A DNA stretch of 64,000 bases from Gnetum montanum (Eukaryota; Streptophyta; Gnetopsida; Gnetales; Gnetaceae), in NCBI GenBank assembly GCA_015680685.1, contig MNCI01004374.1, positions 124,697 to 188,696 of the forward strand, read 5' to 3'. Made by a program: the position numbers and the translations under genes. Shown piece by piece: positions 10,726 to 24,830 of the stretch (position 1 is its first letter; each line of letters begins with the position of its first letter). Under the pieces are notes generated by a model. It saw only the letters and a program-made list of their open reading frames with translations, was not told the origin of the DNA and ran no database searches.

Positions 10726-12634
10726 AACTTAGAAGAGGGGGGCAGGCGAGGGATGAATAAGTTCCCAAAATCAAACTTAAACAAACAAAGCACACAAACA
10801 ATTTATGTGGTTTCCCAACTTGAGTACTCCACACTCAGAGGGTAGATCACATGCACACCTCTAGACTTTGTTGCTCTCAAATTGTGGTTGAAGGGTCCAC
10901 ACCCTATATAGTCGTCAAGCCCCGCTCTAGAGTGTTGTACTACAACACTATCCACTCAACCTCGCAAGGTCTCATCAAGCTTAAAAATGTGGTTTCAAGG
11001 CTTCCACAACCTTTACAATCTTGAGCTCCATACTAGAGTGTTGTATCGCAACACCAACAACTCAATCTTGTAGGATCCCAACAAGCTCAAGGAACTCAAC
11101 CCTGAAAGACAACAAGAATAAGAAATACAAGGAATGATTACAACTCAATTTGCTAATCCTTACACAATTAGGTACAACACACTTTACAAAGCCAAAATGA
11201 TTAGACAATGACGAGCAATAGAGAATTCAATGATTACAAATGACTATACAATGAATACACCAATTCTTGCACATTTCCCAATGCATATGAAATCTTCTTG
11301 TAGCTATCGTGTTACTAAATCCTTCTTAAAACTTGTGCAATGACTAGCTAATGATCACTAATAGTTGTGGGAGACATCTTTCTCGTGCCTGAGATGTCTC
11401 TTTGAATTTGGCTTGAAATCTAGGAAGATGTATTTGTTTTCTGAAAGATGTCTTTCTGAAGTCTTCATCTTGGAAGATGTCTTTGCTCAATGAAATATGT
11501 CTTTCTATATTTGGTCTACATTCTGTAAATACATCTTACTATTTTTGAAGATGCCTTTCTGAAGTTTCTCTGAGTTCATCACAAATCTATCAAGATGGCT
11601 ACTGCTTCTTAGAGATATCTTTCTTTACTTTCTCTTGCATGATTAGAGATGTCTTTCTTAACTTTCTCTTACATGATGAATGCATCATTCCTTGTTTGCA
11701 ACTATGATCTTCTATACATTTTAATGATGTCCACTTTGCTTGTACGATATCATGTCCTTGTCCACATTCTTTGGATGTTCATTTGAAGACATGTGAATGA
11801 CTTCCTCCTTTAAGCTCTAGGATAGTTTGTTCCTTGTCCTCTTTATCCCATCTTAGTTTCCTATGTACATAGTCCTACAAACATAATAACCATACAACCA
11901 CACAAACAAATTTTGTCTTTATTTTACTTATTTTTTGAGCACAATGAAACATACCAAAAGGCCCACAATCTCACTCTTTTTTGTGGCATTCAAAACTTAA
12001 GAAAATGGGTTAGTGATCATACAAATATAGCCATACTTAAGAAAAAGGACAAGGTGTACAAACTTGGATATAAAAGATATAAAAGAGTAATAGAATATGG
12101 AAAGTCAAGTATCACTCCTAATCTTGGAAAGATATTGACAATATGTATTTATCAGGTCCATGAATAGGTACCCCAAATTTTGCAAGAGTAGAAAAAACCT
12201 TCTAAGTGAAAGAAAACCTTGAAGTGAAGCAAAGGCTTAAGTAACTTGTCTCTAAAATAATAAGTCATTAGTAGTGCAAGGTTCTTGGAATTCAGATAAT
12301 CTTCATTTTTTTACAACATTGGAAAATATGCATATCATTATCTTGAGGTAATACAACTTCATAATGAAATCCTATAAAGTAATCACATTATTGCTCACAA
12401 TGTAGTAGGTAATGTGTTGCATCCTCTGCTTAAGGTGTGACTATGAAAATTAAGAGCTGCTCTTTTGAGGTCAAAATAAGGAGTTGCATTTAATTCAATA
12501 AGAACCATCAATAGTCAATTTTAAAGATCAAAGCTATGAGTGAGACATGCATATTCTGTTGTTTGCTCAAGGCAATGCAACATTCCAAACCATTGATCAA
12601 AGATAAAACATGATGATAAATATACATTCATACA
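10726..12634 (-). repeat. Left (3') LTR of element F
   Basis: It aligns from AACTTAGAAG onward with 15737-17646, through the shared block GGTTGAAGGGTCCACACC, the array of AGATGTCT-type words (about 11363-11700) and the end CATTCATACA. The first ten or so bases are lost at the N. On the minus strand CTATATAGG (near 10903-10911) is a TATA candidate downstream of the word array. Confidence 0.85.
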
Positions 12635-12655
12635 CTTCCTAAAATTTTCTCCTAA

Positions 12656-13975
12656 TGTAAGTATGATCACAAAAAAATAGTTAGTAAATACAAAATATCA
12701 AAGATAGAGCATGTAGAAATAGGTGTTTTATCAAGTATCACACAAATAAGAAAGCAAGAATATTACAGGTGTTTCCACACATATATCAAGAACTAATTCT
12801 AGTTTGTCAACCAAGTGTGAATGTTGAGGAGAAAGTAATTTTTTTTCAAAATATATTAGTATTGATCTTTCATGAGCATATAAAAATCTATAACTTGAAA
12901 CAAGCCATGCCAAATTTCCAAAATCTACATCTAAGGCAAATTATTGAATGAATAACTCTATCAAAAGCATAGATACCCAAAAATGATAATGGCCTTGCTC
13001 ATAATATCAACTACTTGCTATATAAAAATAGATACTTGATGCTTAATCTTATGATTGAACGTTAGACAGGTGACCTATTAGTTCAAAATCCATGAGGACT
13101 AGCACATAAATTGATACTAAAGACCAAAGATAGATCATCACAAAAAACTAGTCTAATAGAAATAAGAGTAGCAGACATTCTAGTTTCAACCAAAAGAAAT
13201 CATCAATAAAATATAAAAGCCATGAATTTTTAGATTAAATATAATAGCCATGCATATTTTTTCTTTGAATAAGGCAATACAACCACTTAAAAACAATTGA
13301 TACTAATAAAGAACTAAATATCCATATATCGTTAAATACCTTTTAAAGTCCTCATATGTACCAAACATAACCATTCATAAAAAATAGCTCAACTTGATAG
13401 AGAACTAACTATATAAATCTAATTAATCATTGAAGTTCATATATTCAACACACAATCATTCAAGATTTTGCCATCCCATTAAGTGAAAAATACCTCTTGA
13501 TGACCTTTCCTTGCTCATTGTGCATTTTGGCTGAAGTCTCCATGGATTCCCCCTACATATGTGCTACTTATCTTGGGCTTTTAAGATCAATGTGAAAAAA
13601 ATCACAAACACATTATAACTGTAGATCAACATTAAGATTAATTTGTGGAGATCTAGATCTTCAACCATCAATATCGATAGAGATTTATCTCATCTGATAA
13701 ATGGAAAAAATCATTCCAAAGGCTATGAGCATAGAAATAGATCATCACAAGAATTTTAGATTGCGCAAGATAGGAAATCAAACCAAGGGAAGTTATTACA
13801 AGAGCTATTATAAATGTTCACCAAACCAATCAATATCATGAATGAATGAGAGAAATTCTTTAGACACTTATTCCACATTTTTGATCTAAGGCATGGATAA
13901 CTTAGACTATCCTTATTAACTAGCTAGTAAATAGATAGAAACTTACCTTGACTTACCTTTCTTGCCAATAAATTG
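12656..13975. other. Non-coding 3' part of element F
   Basis: I see no reading frame with family resemblance on either strand. Two overlapping 60-codon open stretches near 12.73-12.95 kb look like chance. In an autonomous copia element this position would hold the end of RT/RNase H. It may be old pol sequence decayed beyond recognition. Confidence 0.5.
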
Positions 13976-15670
13976 AAAAGATTAATGGAGTTTGAGATGA
14001 GGTTCCATATCATGAAGTACCTCCTTGTCTTTAGGTTTTCTCTTATTAGATCGTGTATGTGATGTTTCTAATTGTTCATTTTCCTTGTGATAAAACTTTG
14101 AATCAATTTTTGCATTATTTTCAAAGCTCCACTTCTCTTTATTCTCTTTTATTGGTACCTACATAATTTCTTGACCAAGCCCCTTTTACCAAGACCAAGA
14201 ATTAATCTTATGTTGATCATGATAATCTAGAGTTTGTATAAAGCCATAATTTTTGCATATAAAAGTAGTTTCATCCTTATGATCAGAATTATCAGACCTT
14301 ACTATGCTTGAATTTGAGCTTGGAACTTCAAGTGTTGCTTCCTTTGAATTTTTTGGATAATTTTTGGGAATCTACTCATATTAAATCTTGCTGCAATCCT
14401 TGGTACAAGAGGTTAGTGGTTGAATCTCAACTTTTATGTCTAAGATCTCTTCTTTCATTTTAGCATGAATAAAATTTAACTTAGAATGCACTAGTATCTT
14501 TGCCTTTGTAATCAAATTATGTAAGAGAAAAAATTCTTCTTTGAATTCATTATACCTCTCATCACACTTACCATGTTATTCAACCATATGTGATGAAGAT
14601 TCATTAGTAAGCACCATGAAAATGAGATGAGAATCTTTAGGAGAATTGCATGCTTCTTCTTCACTTTTCTCACCATGATCCTAACTTGTATATAAGTTGG
14701 TCTTTTTTGATTCCTCATCATTGGATCTATTCTTTGATTGAACTTTGTTATCATTTGGATTACTAGGACATTCAAAAGCCATATGGCCTCTTCCTCCACA
14801 AGTCCAACACACTATGAAAGAAAAATCTAGATTAGAAGAATCAAAAAAATTTCTACCTCTTTCTCTACCTTTGAAGAAAGTTGGTCTTTGTTGTTGCTAA
14901 GATGTCCCTTTGTTTTTTCTTGTAAGTAATTGTTGTAGTTTCCTTGAGAGAAGAGTAATCTCATCTTCATTACCCTCATCATGCTCATTGACCTCCTTCT
15001 CCTTGGAGGCAGTGTTCAAAGTAATAAGTTTTTCTTGAATCACTCCTTCACTTGTGAGATTCATTTAATAGGCAATGAGAGCACTTTGAAGTTCCTCAAA
15101 TCTTAGAATTGAGAAATCTCTAATTTCCTCCATGGCTATGACCTTAGGCCTAAACTTTGGTTGTAGAGCTTTGATCATTTTGATGACGATGTCACTTTCA
15201 AATAAGTCCTTCCCTATTTTTCTAATGGCTACAACAAGACCATTAGCTTTAGAAAATAATCCTCAATTTTCTCACCTTCTTAGATTTTAAGTTTATCATA
15301 TTCACTTTGCAAAACTAACAATTTCAATTGCTTAAAAATAGAGGTTCCTTCATAAGTAGCTTCTAAAATTTGCCAAAATTTATTTGGCCATTTTACATCC
15401 TACTATCCTATTGAATTTAGATTTATTCAATTCACAATATAAATAATTTTTCTTTTGAATCAAACACAAATTATCCTTTTCCTCTTGTGACCATTTGTTG
15501 CGAGGATTGATGATGTTGATGGTGTCGTCAATGGGTGGAGTGTAGCCTTCCAAGATTGACTCCTAGACTTTAAATTCCATGGATTCAAAGAACCCTTGCA
15601 TTCTAGCTTTCCAATAGATGATGTGAAATCCATCAAACATGGGTGGCTTTATGTAAGAAATCCCATCCAT
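13976..15670 (-). pseudogene. Copia-type Gag of element F
   Basis: The start ATG at 15670 opens MDGISYIKPPMFDG followed by a YWKARMQGF motif, the usual beginning of plant copia Gag (UBN2/DUF4219 type). The middle is Lys/Glu-rich. A canonical zinc knuckle CWTCGGRGHMAFEC (CX2CX4HX4C) lies at about 14.78-14.82 kb. A tail with a second, degenerate knuckle-like area runs to about 13.98 kb, where a stop follows HLKLH. Several stops and at least one frameshift interrupt it. Gag would form the particle that packages the RNA; without pol this element needed enzymes from relatives. Confidence 0.8.
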
Positions 15671-15710
15671 TGTTTACTCTTTGAAGTTGATGATGGAAAA
15701 AAGAGTACTA

Positions 15711-15722
15711 GGCTCCAATACC
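15711..15722 (-). other. Primer-binding site of element F
   Basis: On the minus strand GGTATTGGAGCC follows the LTR by five bases. It matches the plant initiator tRNA-Met site (TGGTATCAGAGCC) apart from transitions. It defines the right LTR as the 5' one. Confidence 0.65.
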
Positions 15723-15727
15723 TCTTA

Positions 15728-17646
15728 TGGATTGTTGAACTTAAAAGGGTAAGGAATGAATAAGTTTCCCAAATTAAAACTTAAAGGAAAAAACCACACA
15801 TGCAAATTTACATGGTTCCCCAACTTGGGTACTCCAAACTCAAAGTGTAGGTCACAGGCACACCTTCAAACTTTATTACTCTTAAATTATGGTTGAAGGG
15901 TCCACACCTTGTACAGTTGTCAAACCCCACTCTAGAGTGTTATACCATAGCACCAATCATTTGACCCTGCAAGGTCTCATTAGGCTTGGAAATGAGATTT
16001 TAAGGATTCGACAACCTTTACAATCTTGAACTCTACACTGAAGTGTTGTATCGTAGCATCAAAAACTCAATGCTACAGGGTCCCAACAAGCTCAAGTAAC
16101 TCAAACCCATAGGGTAACAAGAATAAAAAATACAAGGAATGATTACAGTTGAATTTGATGATCCTTGCATAGTTAGGTACAACACACTTTACAAAGCCAA
16201 AATGATTAGAAAATGAGAAAAAATAGAGAATTCAATGATTACAAATGATTGTACAATGAATACAATAATGTTTGAACATTTACAAAAGCACATGAAGTCT
16301 TCTTATAGCTACCATGTTGCTAAATCCTTCTTAAAACTTATGCAATGACTCGCTAATGGTTACTAACGATTATGGGAGATGTCTTTCTCATGCTTGAGAT
16401 GTATCCTTGAATTTGGCTTCAAATATGGAAAGACATCTTTGTTTCCTAAAAGACATCTTTCTAAATTCTTCATTCTAGAAGATGTCTTTGCTCAATGAAA
16501 GACATATTTCTATATTTGATCTTCATTTTGTAAAGATGTCTTTTCCTCATGAAATATGTCTTTCACTGGGGAAAGGCATCTTGTTGTTTCTAAAGATGTA
16601 TTTATGAATTTTCTCTAAGTTCATCCTAAATTTTCCAAGACATCTGCTACTTCCCAGAGATGTATTTCTTTACTTTCTCTTGCATAATGAATGGATCATT
16701 CCTTATCCACAGTTGCAATCTTTTGTATGCTTTAATGATGTCCATTTTGGTTTTACAATATCAAGTCATTGTCCACATTCTTTGGATGCTCATTTGAAGA
16801 CATGTGGGTGACCTCCTCCTTTGAGCTCTAGGATAGTTCATTCCTTGTCCTCTTTAGCCCATCTGGATTTCCTATTTACATAGTCCTATGAACACAATTA
16901 ATCATACAACCATACAAATAACTTTTGTCTTCATTTTACTTAATTTTTTAAGCACAAAAAAAAACACCAAAAGGCCCACAATCTCCCCCTTTTTGGTGAT
17001 GTTCAAAACTTAAGAAAAGGGGTTAGTGGTCATACAAATATAACCATACTTAAGAAAAAGGATAAGGTGCACAAACTTGGATAGAAAATATATAAAAGAG
17101 TAATAGAATATGGAGATTCAAGTATCACACAGAATCCTAGAAAGATATTCGTAGTATGTATTTATTAGGTCTGTGAATAGGTACCCCAAATTTTGCAAGA
17201 GTAGAACAAACCTTCTAAGTGAAATGCAACCTTGAAGTGCAGCAAAGGGTTAAGCAACTTGTCTCTAAAATAATAAGTCATTAGTAATGCAAGGTGCTTG
17301 GATTTAGATAATCTTCATTTGTATACAACATTAGCAAATGGGCATATCTTTATGGTGAGGTAATACAACTACATAATGGAATCCCATAGAGTAATCATGT
17401 TATTGCTCACAACATAGTAGGTAATGTATTACATCCTCCACTTAAGGTATGATTGTGAAAATTGAAAACTACTTTTTTGAGATCAAAATAAGGAGCTACA
17501 ATTAATTCAATAAGAACCATCAATAGTCAATTTTAAAGATCAAAGTTATGAGTGAGACATGCATATTCCTTTGTTTGTTGAAGGAAATGCAACATCCAAA
17601 ACCATTGATCAAAGATTAAACATGCTAATAAATATACATTCATACA
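15728..17646 (-). repeat. Right (5') LTR of element F
   Basis: It begins TGGATTGTTG and ends CATTCATACA. It carries the same AGATGTCT/AGACATCT word array as the left copy (about 16375-16700). The flank after it is CTTCC, near the CATCC before the left copy, which could be a mutated target duplication. Confidence 0.85.
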
Positions 17647-18850
17647 CTTCCTGAAAAGTTAAGAGAGAGAGAAATGAGTGGATAGCACTTGTTGCTTTCT
17701 CCTTTTTTTTAGATTCTAAGTGAAATATGTATGATTATTCTTGGTAATTATTATTGTTATTATGGAGTCTACGATCCTAATAGGTTACCCACCCTTGATG
17801 ACATCACTTATTATTTTGATTAAATTTGATGTGGAGCCTTCATAACAACATGGTGGATCCCAACTGTATTAAAAAAGAAAAGATTCTAGTGATGTCTTAA
17901 TAATGATCAAACCCTAATGGCATACATGATGCATTTATTTCAGCCCTTTAATAGGATCACCTTAGCATGGTTTTTCATTTTTCACACTCTCTTCTTTCAT
18001 CATTTTGTTAGGTCTTTTAGAGCTTGGTGTTGGACCAAGGAGTAGATAAGCTTAATAGTGGAGCTTGGTCAAGTTTTACTAATGAGGAGTACATTTCTTT
18101 AGTGAATAATTGACTTTGTAAGATCTCTTCTTCAATTTCATTAAGTTTGATATTGCACTAAGGAATAAGATGCTCTTAACTATAGAACTTAATCAAGTTC
18201 TATGAACAAGGAGTACTTAACCTTGATGTGTCACTAAACATATAATATTTACTATGTTTTTTCCTAGTTCTACATCAAGTTTATCATCTATGTTATCTAC
18301 AATTTATTTTTCTATCATTTTACTTATAAGTACAAGGTTGATGTGTCATTGATTTGTAGTTGTTCCTTTTATGGTATCAAAATAAGAAGTGTTAGTTAAT
18401 TAAATCCTATGATTCTTGGTGTTACACTAGATTTTTTTCTTCATGTGTCCTTTTAGTCTATTTTCTAGTCATATTCTTTTTCCACTATTTGATTCTTTTT
18501 GTTAATTCCTATTATAAATATGCATTTTTTGTGATTTTATTAGTAATTAAACTCCTTGTATGATTAGTTAGCTTTTCTATCAAGTGATAAAAAGCTAAAG
18601 GAAGCTATGATAGAGTCAAGAGACTCTAAGGTAGAAGCAATGGCCCAAGGTTTAGAGGTGCCTAAACTTATAGTTTGTAGTTTGTCATTTGGTGGATGAT
18701 GCTTTTAGAGGAATAGATTCTTTGTTAAACTTCCATGGAGATGACAACTTGCAAAGCAAATTTGTAGGGCAAAAAATTCATTATTATGTGGGGGACTATT
18801 ATCACTTGTGTAAAAAAGATATCATCTAAGAGTATGAGTATGTTCAAGGC
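17647..18850. other. 3' internal region of element H, no clear coding
   Basis: This lies between F and the RNase H part of H, where an integrase would be expected. I could not recognise one. An imperfect duplication of about 90 bases (near 18010-18105 and 18140-18230, both with GAGCTT or GAACTT…TCAAGTT…GGAGTAC) is visible. Confidence 0.45.
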
Positions 18851-18879
18851 TATCATAGTGTAGAACATTCTCAAGAACA

Positions 18880-21315
18880 TTGGTTTGTCGAGACTATAGA
18901 TTGATTAAATAAGATTTATGATTTACTATCCAAAGTTCATGGAAGAATTAAACTAAGTATAGCTTATTTAGCCTTAGAGATGGATTACTTGAAGAATCAT
19001 GTGACACTATGATTTGTGTGGATATAAATTTCATATCCTAACACATCGGAAACTTTTCTAATGTCATTACTACTACAAATAGTTCTTTCTATATTACTAT
19101 GTAGTTGCATTAGGATGAATTAAAACTTTTACTAATATATGCTATTACATATGGTTTTCCATCCTTATCTATGTCCTAATATAACTCACATGACATATCA
19201 AGATGTGTCTATTATAATATGGAAAGACTTTTTCTAATTGGATTCCTAAAATATAGGTACTCCTAGTAAGGCCTCCTTAAGAGTTTTAAAAGCCTTTGTG
19301 CATTTTGTTATTCACATGTAATAACTTATTTAGTAGAGTTTCAATTTTACTAAAGTTAGTTATAAATCTTTTTTAGTAACCTACATGCCCTAAGAATGAT
19401 CTAAACTCTTTAACTTGGGTTAGCTCTTTTAGTTATTCTATGCTTTTAACCTTATCTGGGTCTACCTCTATTTCTCATTTAGATATGTTATGTCCTTGTA
19501 CTACTTCTTCCTTAATCATAACAAAGCTTCTACTTCAACTCAATTTAAGTTATTTTTCTTGACACATTTGAAGCACAAATTCTAATTTAATAAGTGCATC
19601 TTGGAAAATTTCCCCAAATGTAGAAATGTCATTCATAAATACTTCTATAAATTTTTTGATCAAATCATGAAAAATGCTATAGACAAGTCTTTAAAAGATA
19701 GCAGTGGCAGTACAAAGTCTAAAGAGCATAACCTTATAAGAAAACATTCTCCAATGATGAGTGAAAGTGGTTTTATGTTGGTCTTTCAAGACTATAGATA
19801 TTTAATTGTATCCACTATACCCATCTAAAAATCTATAGAATTCCTTTCCAAGTATTTTTTCTAGTATTTAATCTATGAAAGACAATGAAAAGTGGTCTTT
19901 ATAAGTTCCTACATCTAACATTATATCCTTTAGACATGTCCTTCATTTGATTCCTTTCATAGGTACCATAGTTAATAGGCTAACCCATTTTGAATCACAA
20001 AGAGGAAAAATAAACCCAAATTCCAATAATTTTTCTATTTCTTATTTTATGACCTCTTGTATCATGTGATTACTTTGTCTTTGTTTCTACTAAATTGGTT
20101 TAATATATTCATTAGTATAAAACCTATGTTGACAAATAAAAGTAGGTATATCTTCTAGATCTAGGTGTGTCCAAGAAAATTCTCTTATATTTTTTCTAAG
20201 ATTATCTTAAGTTTTCTAATATGCTTGTTGGTTAAATTCTTATTAACTATTACTAGTTTATGTTATTATATCATAATATACTCTAAGTAATAATGTATCT
20301 TTGGTAAGTCAATATCCTGATGAGTCCCTATATTCTTATCATTAACTTATTATATTTCCTTAGAAATCTTTTCTTCTTGTTTAATAAATATGATCATAAT
20401 CATTTTGCTACTTGGTTCTAGCTTTTCTAACTTATCAGGAAATATATGAACCTCTTTTTTTTCTAGATCCTCTATACTAATTTCTATAAAAATTAATCTT
20501 GTATAAATTACTGAGTTTGTATCTACCATCTAAGGTTGAGCTAATATAATATCTTCGAATAGTGCTAGAAAAGTTAGTTTTCATAACTATGAGATCTATG
20601 ATGTATTAAAACCCTTGGATGTTTATTATAATATTTTTATAAAATCCCTAATGTTTTAACTATTGATTGATTTTCCATGATTATTTTGTTATGATAAGGT
20701 AACAATGGTGGACTATCTAGCCTTTCATAGCCTTTTGAGGTAATGATACTAATGCTAAGTCATAGGCCTTAATCCTATAAAATTTTGATCTTTAATTAGA
20801 ACATCTATAATTAGTGTTCTAGGATCATCATACTTTAGTATATTCTACCTAAATAAATTTACTCATTATCCAAGATACTATATCAGCTTCATTTTTTATT
20901 GGCTACACTAATGTATGGTTGTTTGTATAGTGTTATAGATACTATTGTTTTACTTTTCAAAGGAAAGGGAATTGGCTATTGAATCTTATTTTTGAAACAT
21001 TCTAAACTATATAAATTATCTTATAATAATTTTACACCTATATTATTGATACATTATTTATTTTTAGCAAGATTATATTTACTCTTTAAAGGTAATTTCC
21101 TTTGATCCTCCTTTTTCTTTGAAATACTTTGCCTTAAAGTACTTAGACTCAAATATCTATTCTTTCAATTAGTATTTCTATACTATTTTCTCCTCATTTT
21201 TGTTATTTTTTAAAATAATATTTAAGTGGCTTATAGTTTTAAAATATTTTCTAACTCCTAGGTTGTAGTTTATAAGGTTGTTTCTTGGTTTTTTTAGCTC
21301 AACCTTATTCACATC
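18880..21315 (-). pseudogene. Element H protease-RT-RNase H (Athila/Tat type, degenerate)
   Basis: Reverse transcriptase on the minus strand spans about 19.3-20.1 kb. It shows the lineage landmarks KDHFSLSFID, FYRFLDGYSGYN, KDQHKTTFT, the catalytic box changed to FMNDIS (normally FMDD), and EFRSFLGHVGY. RNase H follows at about 18.9-19.3 kb with YVIAYISK and an HTNH in place of TDH. Upstream (20.1-21.3 kb) should be the protease and linker, with no clear motif. Many stops. These landmarks match Athila/Tat polymerases, which agrees with the tRNA-Asp-like primer site at 47.2 kb. The frame is broken at 21315 by element A. Confidence 0.75.
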
Positions 21316-22276
21316 TATTAGAACATGAATTAATGTTCTTTGCCCTTTGTTCTGTTATTTTGCAAGGTTGGGTGGGTAGCTAGGAGTTCATGTGATTCGT
21401 AACCATCCACATCTTAGAGTTTTGACTCATAAGATGAGTCCTAATTAATTTTCAACTCATCAAGGGAAAAATGCTCCTCCTATGATTAGTGGGAGTCAAA
21501 TTCCAACATCAGAGAATTTAAGAGCAAGTGGAGCTAGCATTAAGCTAAGATGATAGTACTGCAGAAGTTGTATCTACATTGGACAAGGTACATTGAGCTC
21601 ATGTGATCTGCATGAGCCCATAGCTCAGAGTTCCTTCATCATGCTACTCACAACCACTTGTAATTTAATTGAAAATAGAAAAATAAACTGATTAGTATGA
21701 ACTCCTATGGCTCACACCCATATCATAGTCATTTTGAATCTTTTCCACCTAGTTCAATGATTCAACCATTTGGATTTGAATGCTTGACTATTGAGAATGG
21801 TTGAGTAAGACTACTAATCGTAGTAGCTCATAATAGTTAACTAAATTAGAGATTCTTTTTAGACAAGGAGTTGCAACCTAGCTGCTACCTGCACCCAGCT
21901 ATAATCATTAGCTGAAAGCTATTTTAACCATCAACTAGAGCTATTTTCATAGCGGTTTGAAGTAGAACTACAAGAGGAATTCTAGATATATATGAAGAGA
22001 GAGATAAAAAAAAGATATATAGATACACAAAGAATAGGAGATAGATATTCATAGAATTTGTAGATCTAAGATTGAAGTTATTCATGATTTTTGTAATGAG
22101 AATTATTTCTTGATATTAATAATTAAATGATAATGTATGTATTCCTATTAGAGTGAATTAATGTTAAGTATTCCTCATCATAATTCTTGCACCTTACCCT
22201 TACATAACCCATGGTCCTCCTTTTGATTAACTTCCACATTCTACAGCACAAGCACTATGAGACAAGAACTATAACA
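21316..22276 (+). repeat. 5' LTR of element A
   Basis: It is 961 bases long and aligns with 45129-46078 at roughly 80-85 percent by eye. Its start TATTAG corresponds to TGTTAG in the 3' copy, and its end is ATAACA. It contains the dyad GCTCATGTG…GCATGAGC near 21600 and a purine/TA-rich stretch GATATATATGAAGAG near 21985 as a possible TATA region. Confidence 0.85.
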
Positions 22277-22278
22277 TT

Positions 22279-22297
22279 TGGGTGCCATTATCAAGGA
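22279..22297 (+). other. Primer-binding site of element A (tRNA-Asp-like)
   Basis: TGGGTGCCATTATCAAGGA follows the LTR by two bases. Compared with the Athila/Tat tRNA-Asp site (TGGCGCCGTTGCCGGGGA), it differs by one extra G and otherwise only by C/T and G/A transitions, consistent with methylation decay. Confidence 0.75.
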
Positions 22298-22639
22298 TCA
22301 TGGGTTATGGTGATATCTTCTAGATTTAATTTTTTTTTGATTTTTTCTTTCTATTAATATTTTAATCATTTCTATGGATTTGAATTGGTCTATAAATTTG
22401 TATTTATTACAATTTCAAGTAATGTTGATTGATGTGTTGATGTTTCTTATTGATTTGGAGATACTAATAATTAATGAAGCACTTGTTCAAACTTAGCTGT
22501 TTTTATAGTAGACTTAGATTTTGTTAATTCTTTTCTTTTGTCTTCTCTTTAATTATTTTTTATAGGTTTATGGTTTGGATTTGTGAGAGAGATTAAAGAT
22601 TTGTACATGATACTATTTCTTCCTCATAAGTATCAAAGA

Positions 22640-24830
22640 AAAGAAATAAGAAAATTTCAGTGTCATCAAAAGAATCATCTTCATCACAAAATTTCAAAGG
22701 TCAAAAGGGCCAAAGTTCATTCTATCAAGAAGTATCACTAATCTTTTGGGTAGATCCACAAATTTCTGTAAGTATAGGCACTAGGATTCTAGTGGTAGAT
22801 AGAATTAATATTCTAATTACTATTACTACAAGTTGGAGTCAGTTTTTAGCCCTATTTTCTAATGCTACTAAGCCCAATCAAGTATTTATGATTGTTGGTA
22901 TGCCTACTAAATTTGGATTTGGTATATCAGTTTTCAATTCTAAAGGTCAATTAGGTTCTGCTACATCAACACAATCAACCTTTTCCTTATGCACATAAAT
23001 GAATGATCCATCTTCTTATCCTAAATTTGTTCCTTCACAAGTTCATGCTATGTATTATGATAATACTCCTAATAATCCATCTAATATTTTTCATCAACAA
23101 TAATTATATCAATAGGATTTACAAGTTAATCATTAGACATTGTTTAATGTGTTGACACAAGCTGCCCAACATACATGCTTACCATTGCCTAATCAACTAA
23201 TTTTTCACACTCTTCATGTTTCAACCCAAGTACTTAACACATCAAATATTTCTTTAATAGTTTCTCAATTGGGAGAACCTACCATAGATATGAACTATTC
23301 TAATGTAGCTCAAATTCATCAATCAATAGCATAACCTATCATTCCTTTTACCTCATAATTTGTTTTTATGTTGGGTCACATAATTGTTCAACCACCAATG
23401 TCATATCAAACTAAATTTATGCAAGTACCCCAAAAATACTATTCTAATATCTAATAATTAATGAATACTCCTCAAAATGTCCAATCAATATTCAATGTGT
23501 AGACTTCCCAAACATAATCAATGCCTTAAAAATAAATTCCACATCAAGGATTACACAAAATACCACACCCATTATCTCATCATTTAGTACCTCTAGGTAC
23601 TCAATTTAATCAATTTTTAAAATTTTAGAATCAAGTTACTTATCAAGAAATGCCTAATCAACTTTCATTAAAAGATTTAATGGGGAGAAAATCAATAGCT
23701 ACTCTCTTATCCCTTTTGTTTCCTACTGGTCAAGATGTTGAGATTAAAAACTTATCGACATTTCCTCAATTCTATGATACAGATGATTAAGATCCATATC
23801 ATCATATTCAAGCCTTTGAAACATTGATAGCTACATGTGGTAATAACTTTACAGAATATACTAAGAGGACTTACATTTAGAGATCATGCATTATCGTGGT
23901 ATAGGCCATTAACAAAATATTCCATCTAGTCTTTGGAAGGTTTTAAGAATGAATTTTTGAATCAGTTTTTATCTTCTATGAAAATACACCAATATAAGAA
24001 ACAACTTTCAAGATTCCAACAAAAAGAAAATGAAACTTATAAATAGGCTTGGAAGCATTTTAGAAACATTAGGATAAGGATCCTTAATCATGTTTTTTCT
24101 GGAATATTAGTCATTAGGATTTTTTCTTGACATTTTAACATTTGTTACATGATAGAGTATTGATTTTTCTTGTGGTGGTATAACTCTAAGAATGACACCA
24201 AAGGCAATGTTTGATGCATTAGATCAAATAGTAAACCAAAGCAAAAGTTGGGCTATTAATAAAAAATAATAATATTCTTTGAAACAAAAATTGAAGACAT
24301 TAATAATAAATTATCATCCTTATCTATGTCATCTAATATTAGTATGTAGGATCAATCATTCCAGTATCCACAACAAGCATTGCTAGTTCGTAAGAATGAG
24401 GGAATTCACAACACTAACCAACCATAGGCTATAAGTATGGATTTTCCTTATGCTTCAGTAATTTGTAAAGAGATTGATCACACTGCTCATGATCATTCCA
24501 TTTTACCTTTTATTAAAGAATAAGAAAATATTATAGGTAATCAAGGTGGATAGGGGAGGAGTGCAACTTCACAAGTTAGGGGACGTAATCCCAATTAAAC
24601 AAAAAATTTCTAATCATGTCCTCCATTTCAGTCCAATTATCCAAATTTTAATAATAACTTTAATCATTCTTGGAGGCCTAATCAAAACCATGAGTATTAA
24701 CAACAAATATTATCCCAAAATGAAAACTTGCAACATACTTTACAGTAACAAAATGATCACATAATTAAGCTTATTTAAGCCTTATAGCCTAAGGACACAC
24801 TAACAACACAAGTGAAATGAAATCCTAAGT
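22640..24830 (+). pseudogene. Gag of element A
   Basis: A Ser-rich start (about 22660) leads to a long region in which several frames carry pieces of Gag. A gag core is visible at about 23.74-24.24 kb, with FPQFYDTDD followed by the position of the DPYHHIQAF helix. A C-terminal Asn/Gln-rich section near 24.6-24.8 kb has the NHSWRPNQN-type motif seen in Athila Gag. It is full of stops (mostly TAG or TAA where Gln is expected) and frameshifts, so it is non-functional. Confidence 0.65.

Larger units (their letters stand above)
10726..17646 (-). mobile_element. Element F: non-autonomous Ty1/copia element with gag only
   Basis: Two long LTRs (10726-12634 and 15728-17646, about 1.9 kb each) enclose 3.1 kb. 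Next to the right LTR is a tRNA-Met-like primer site (GGTATTGGAGCC on minus), and next to the left LTR is a purine-rich tract. The only coding region is a copia-type gag; no integrase, RT or RNase H is visible and there is no room for them. A flanking duplication cannot be tested because the N at 10725 falls on the left junction. LTR divergence is perhaps 15 percent by eye, so the element is old. Confidence 0.8.

Noticed and set aside
14512-14799. 95-codon open frame on the minus strand
   Set aside because: It is the shifted shadow of the copia Gag zinc-knuckle region, whose true frame gives CWTCGGRGHMAFEC.
18372-18389. TGGTATCAAAATAAGAAG on the plus strand, like a copia primer-binding site after a possible LTR from 18006
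   Set aside because: No matching second LTR, the supposed LTR lacks a clear CA end, and no copia gag follows; the surroundings belong to element H on the other strand.
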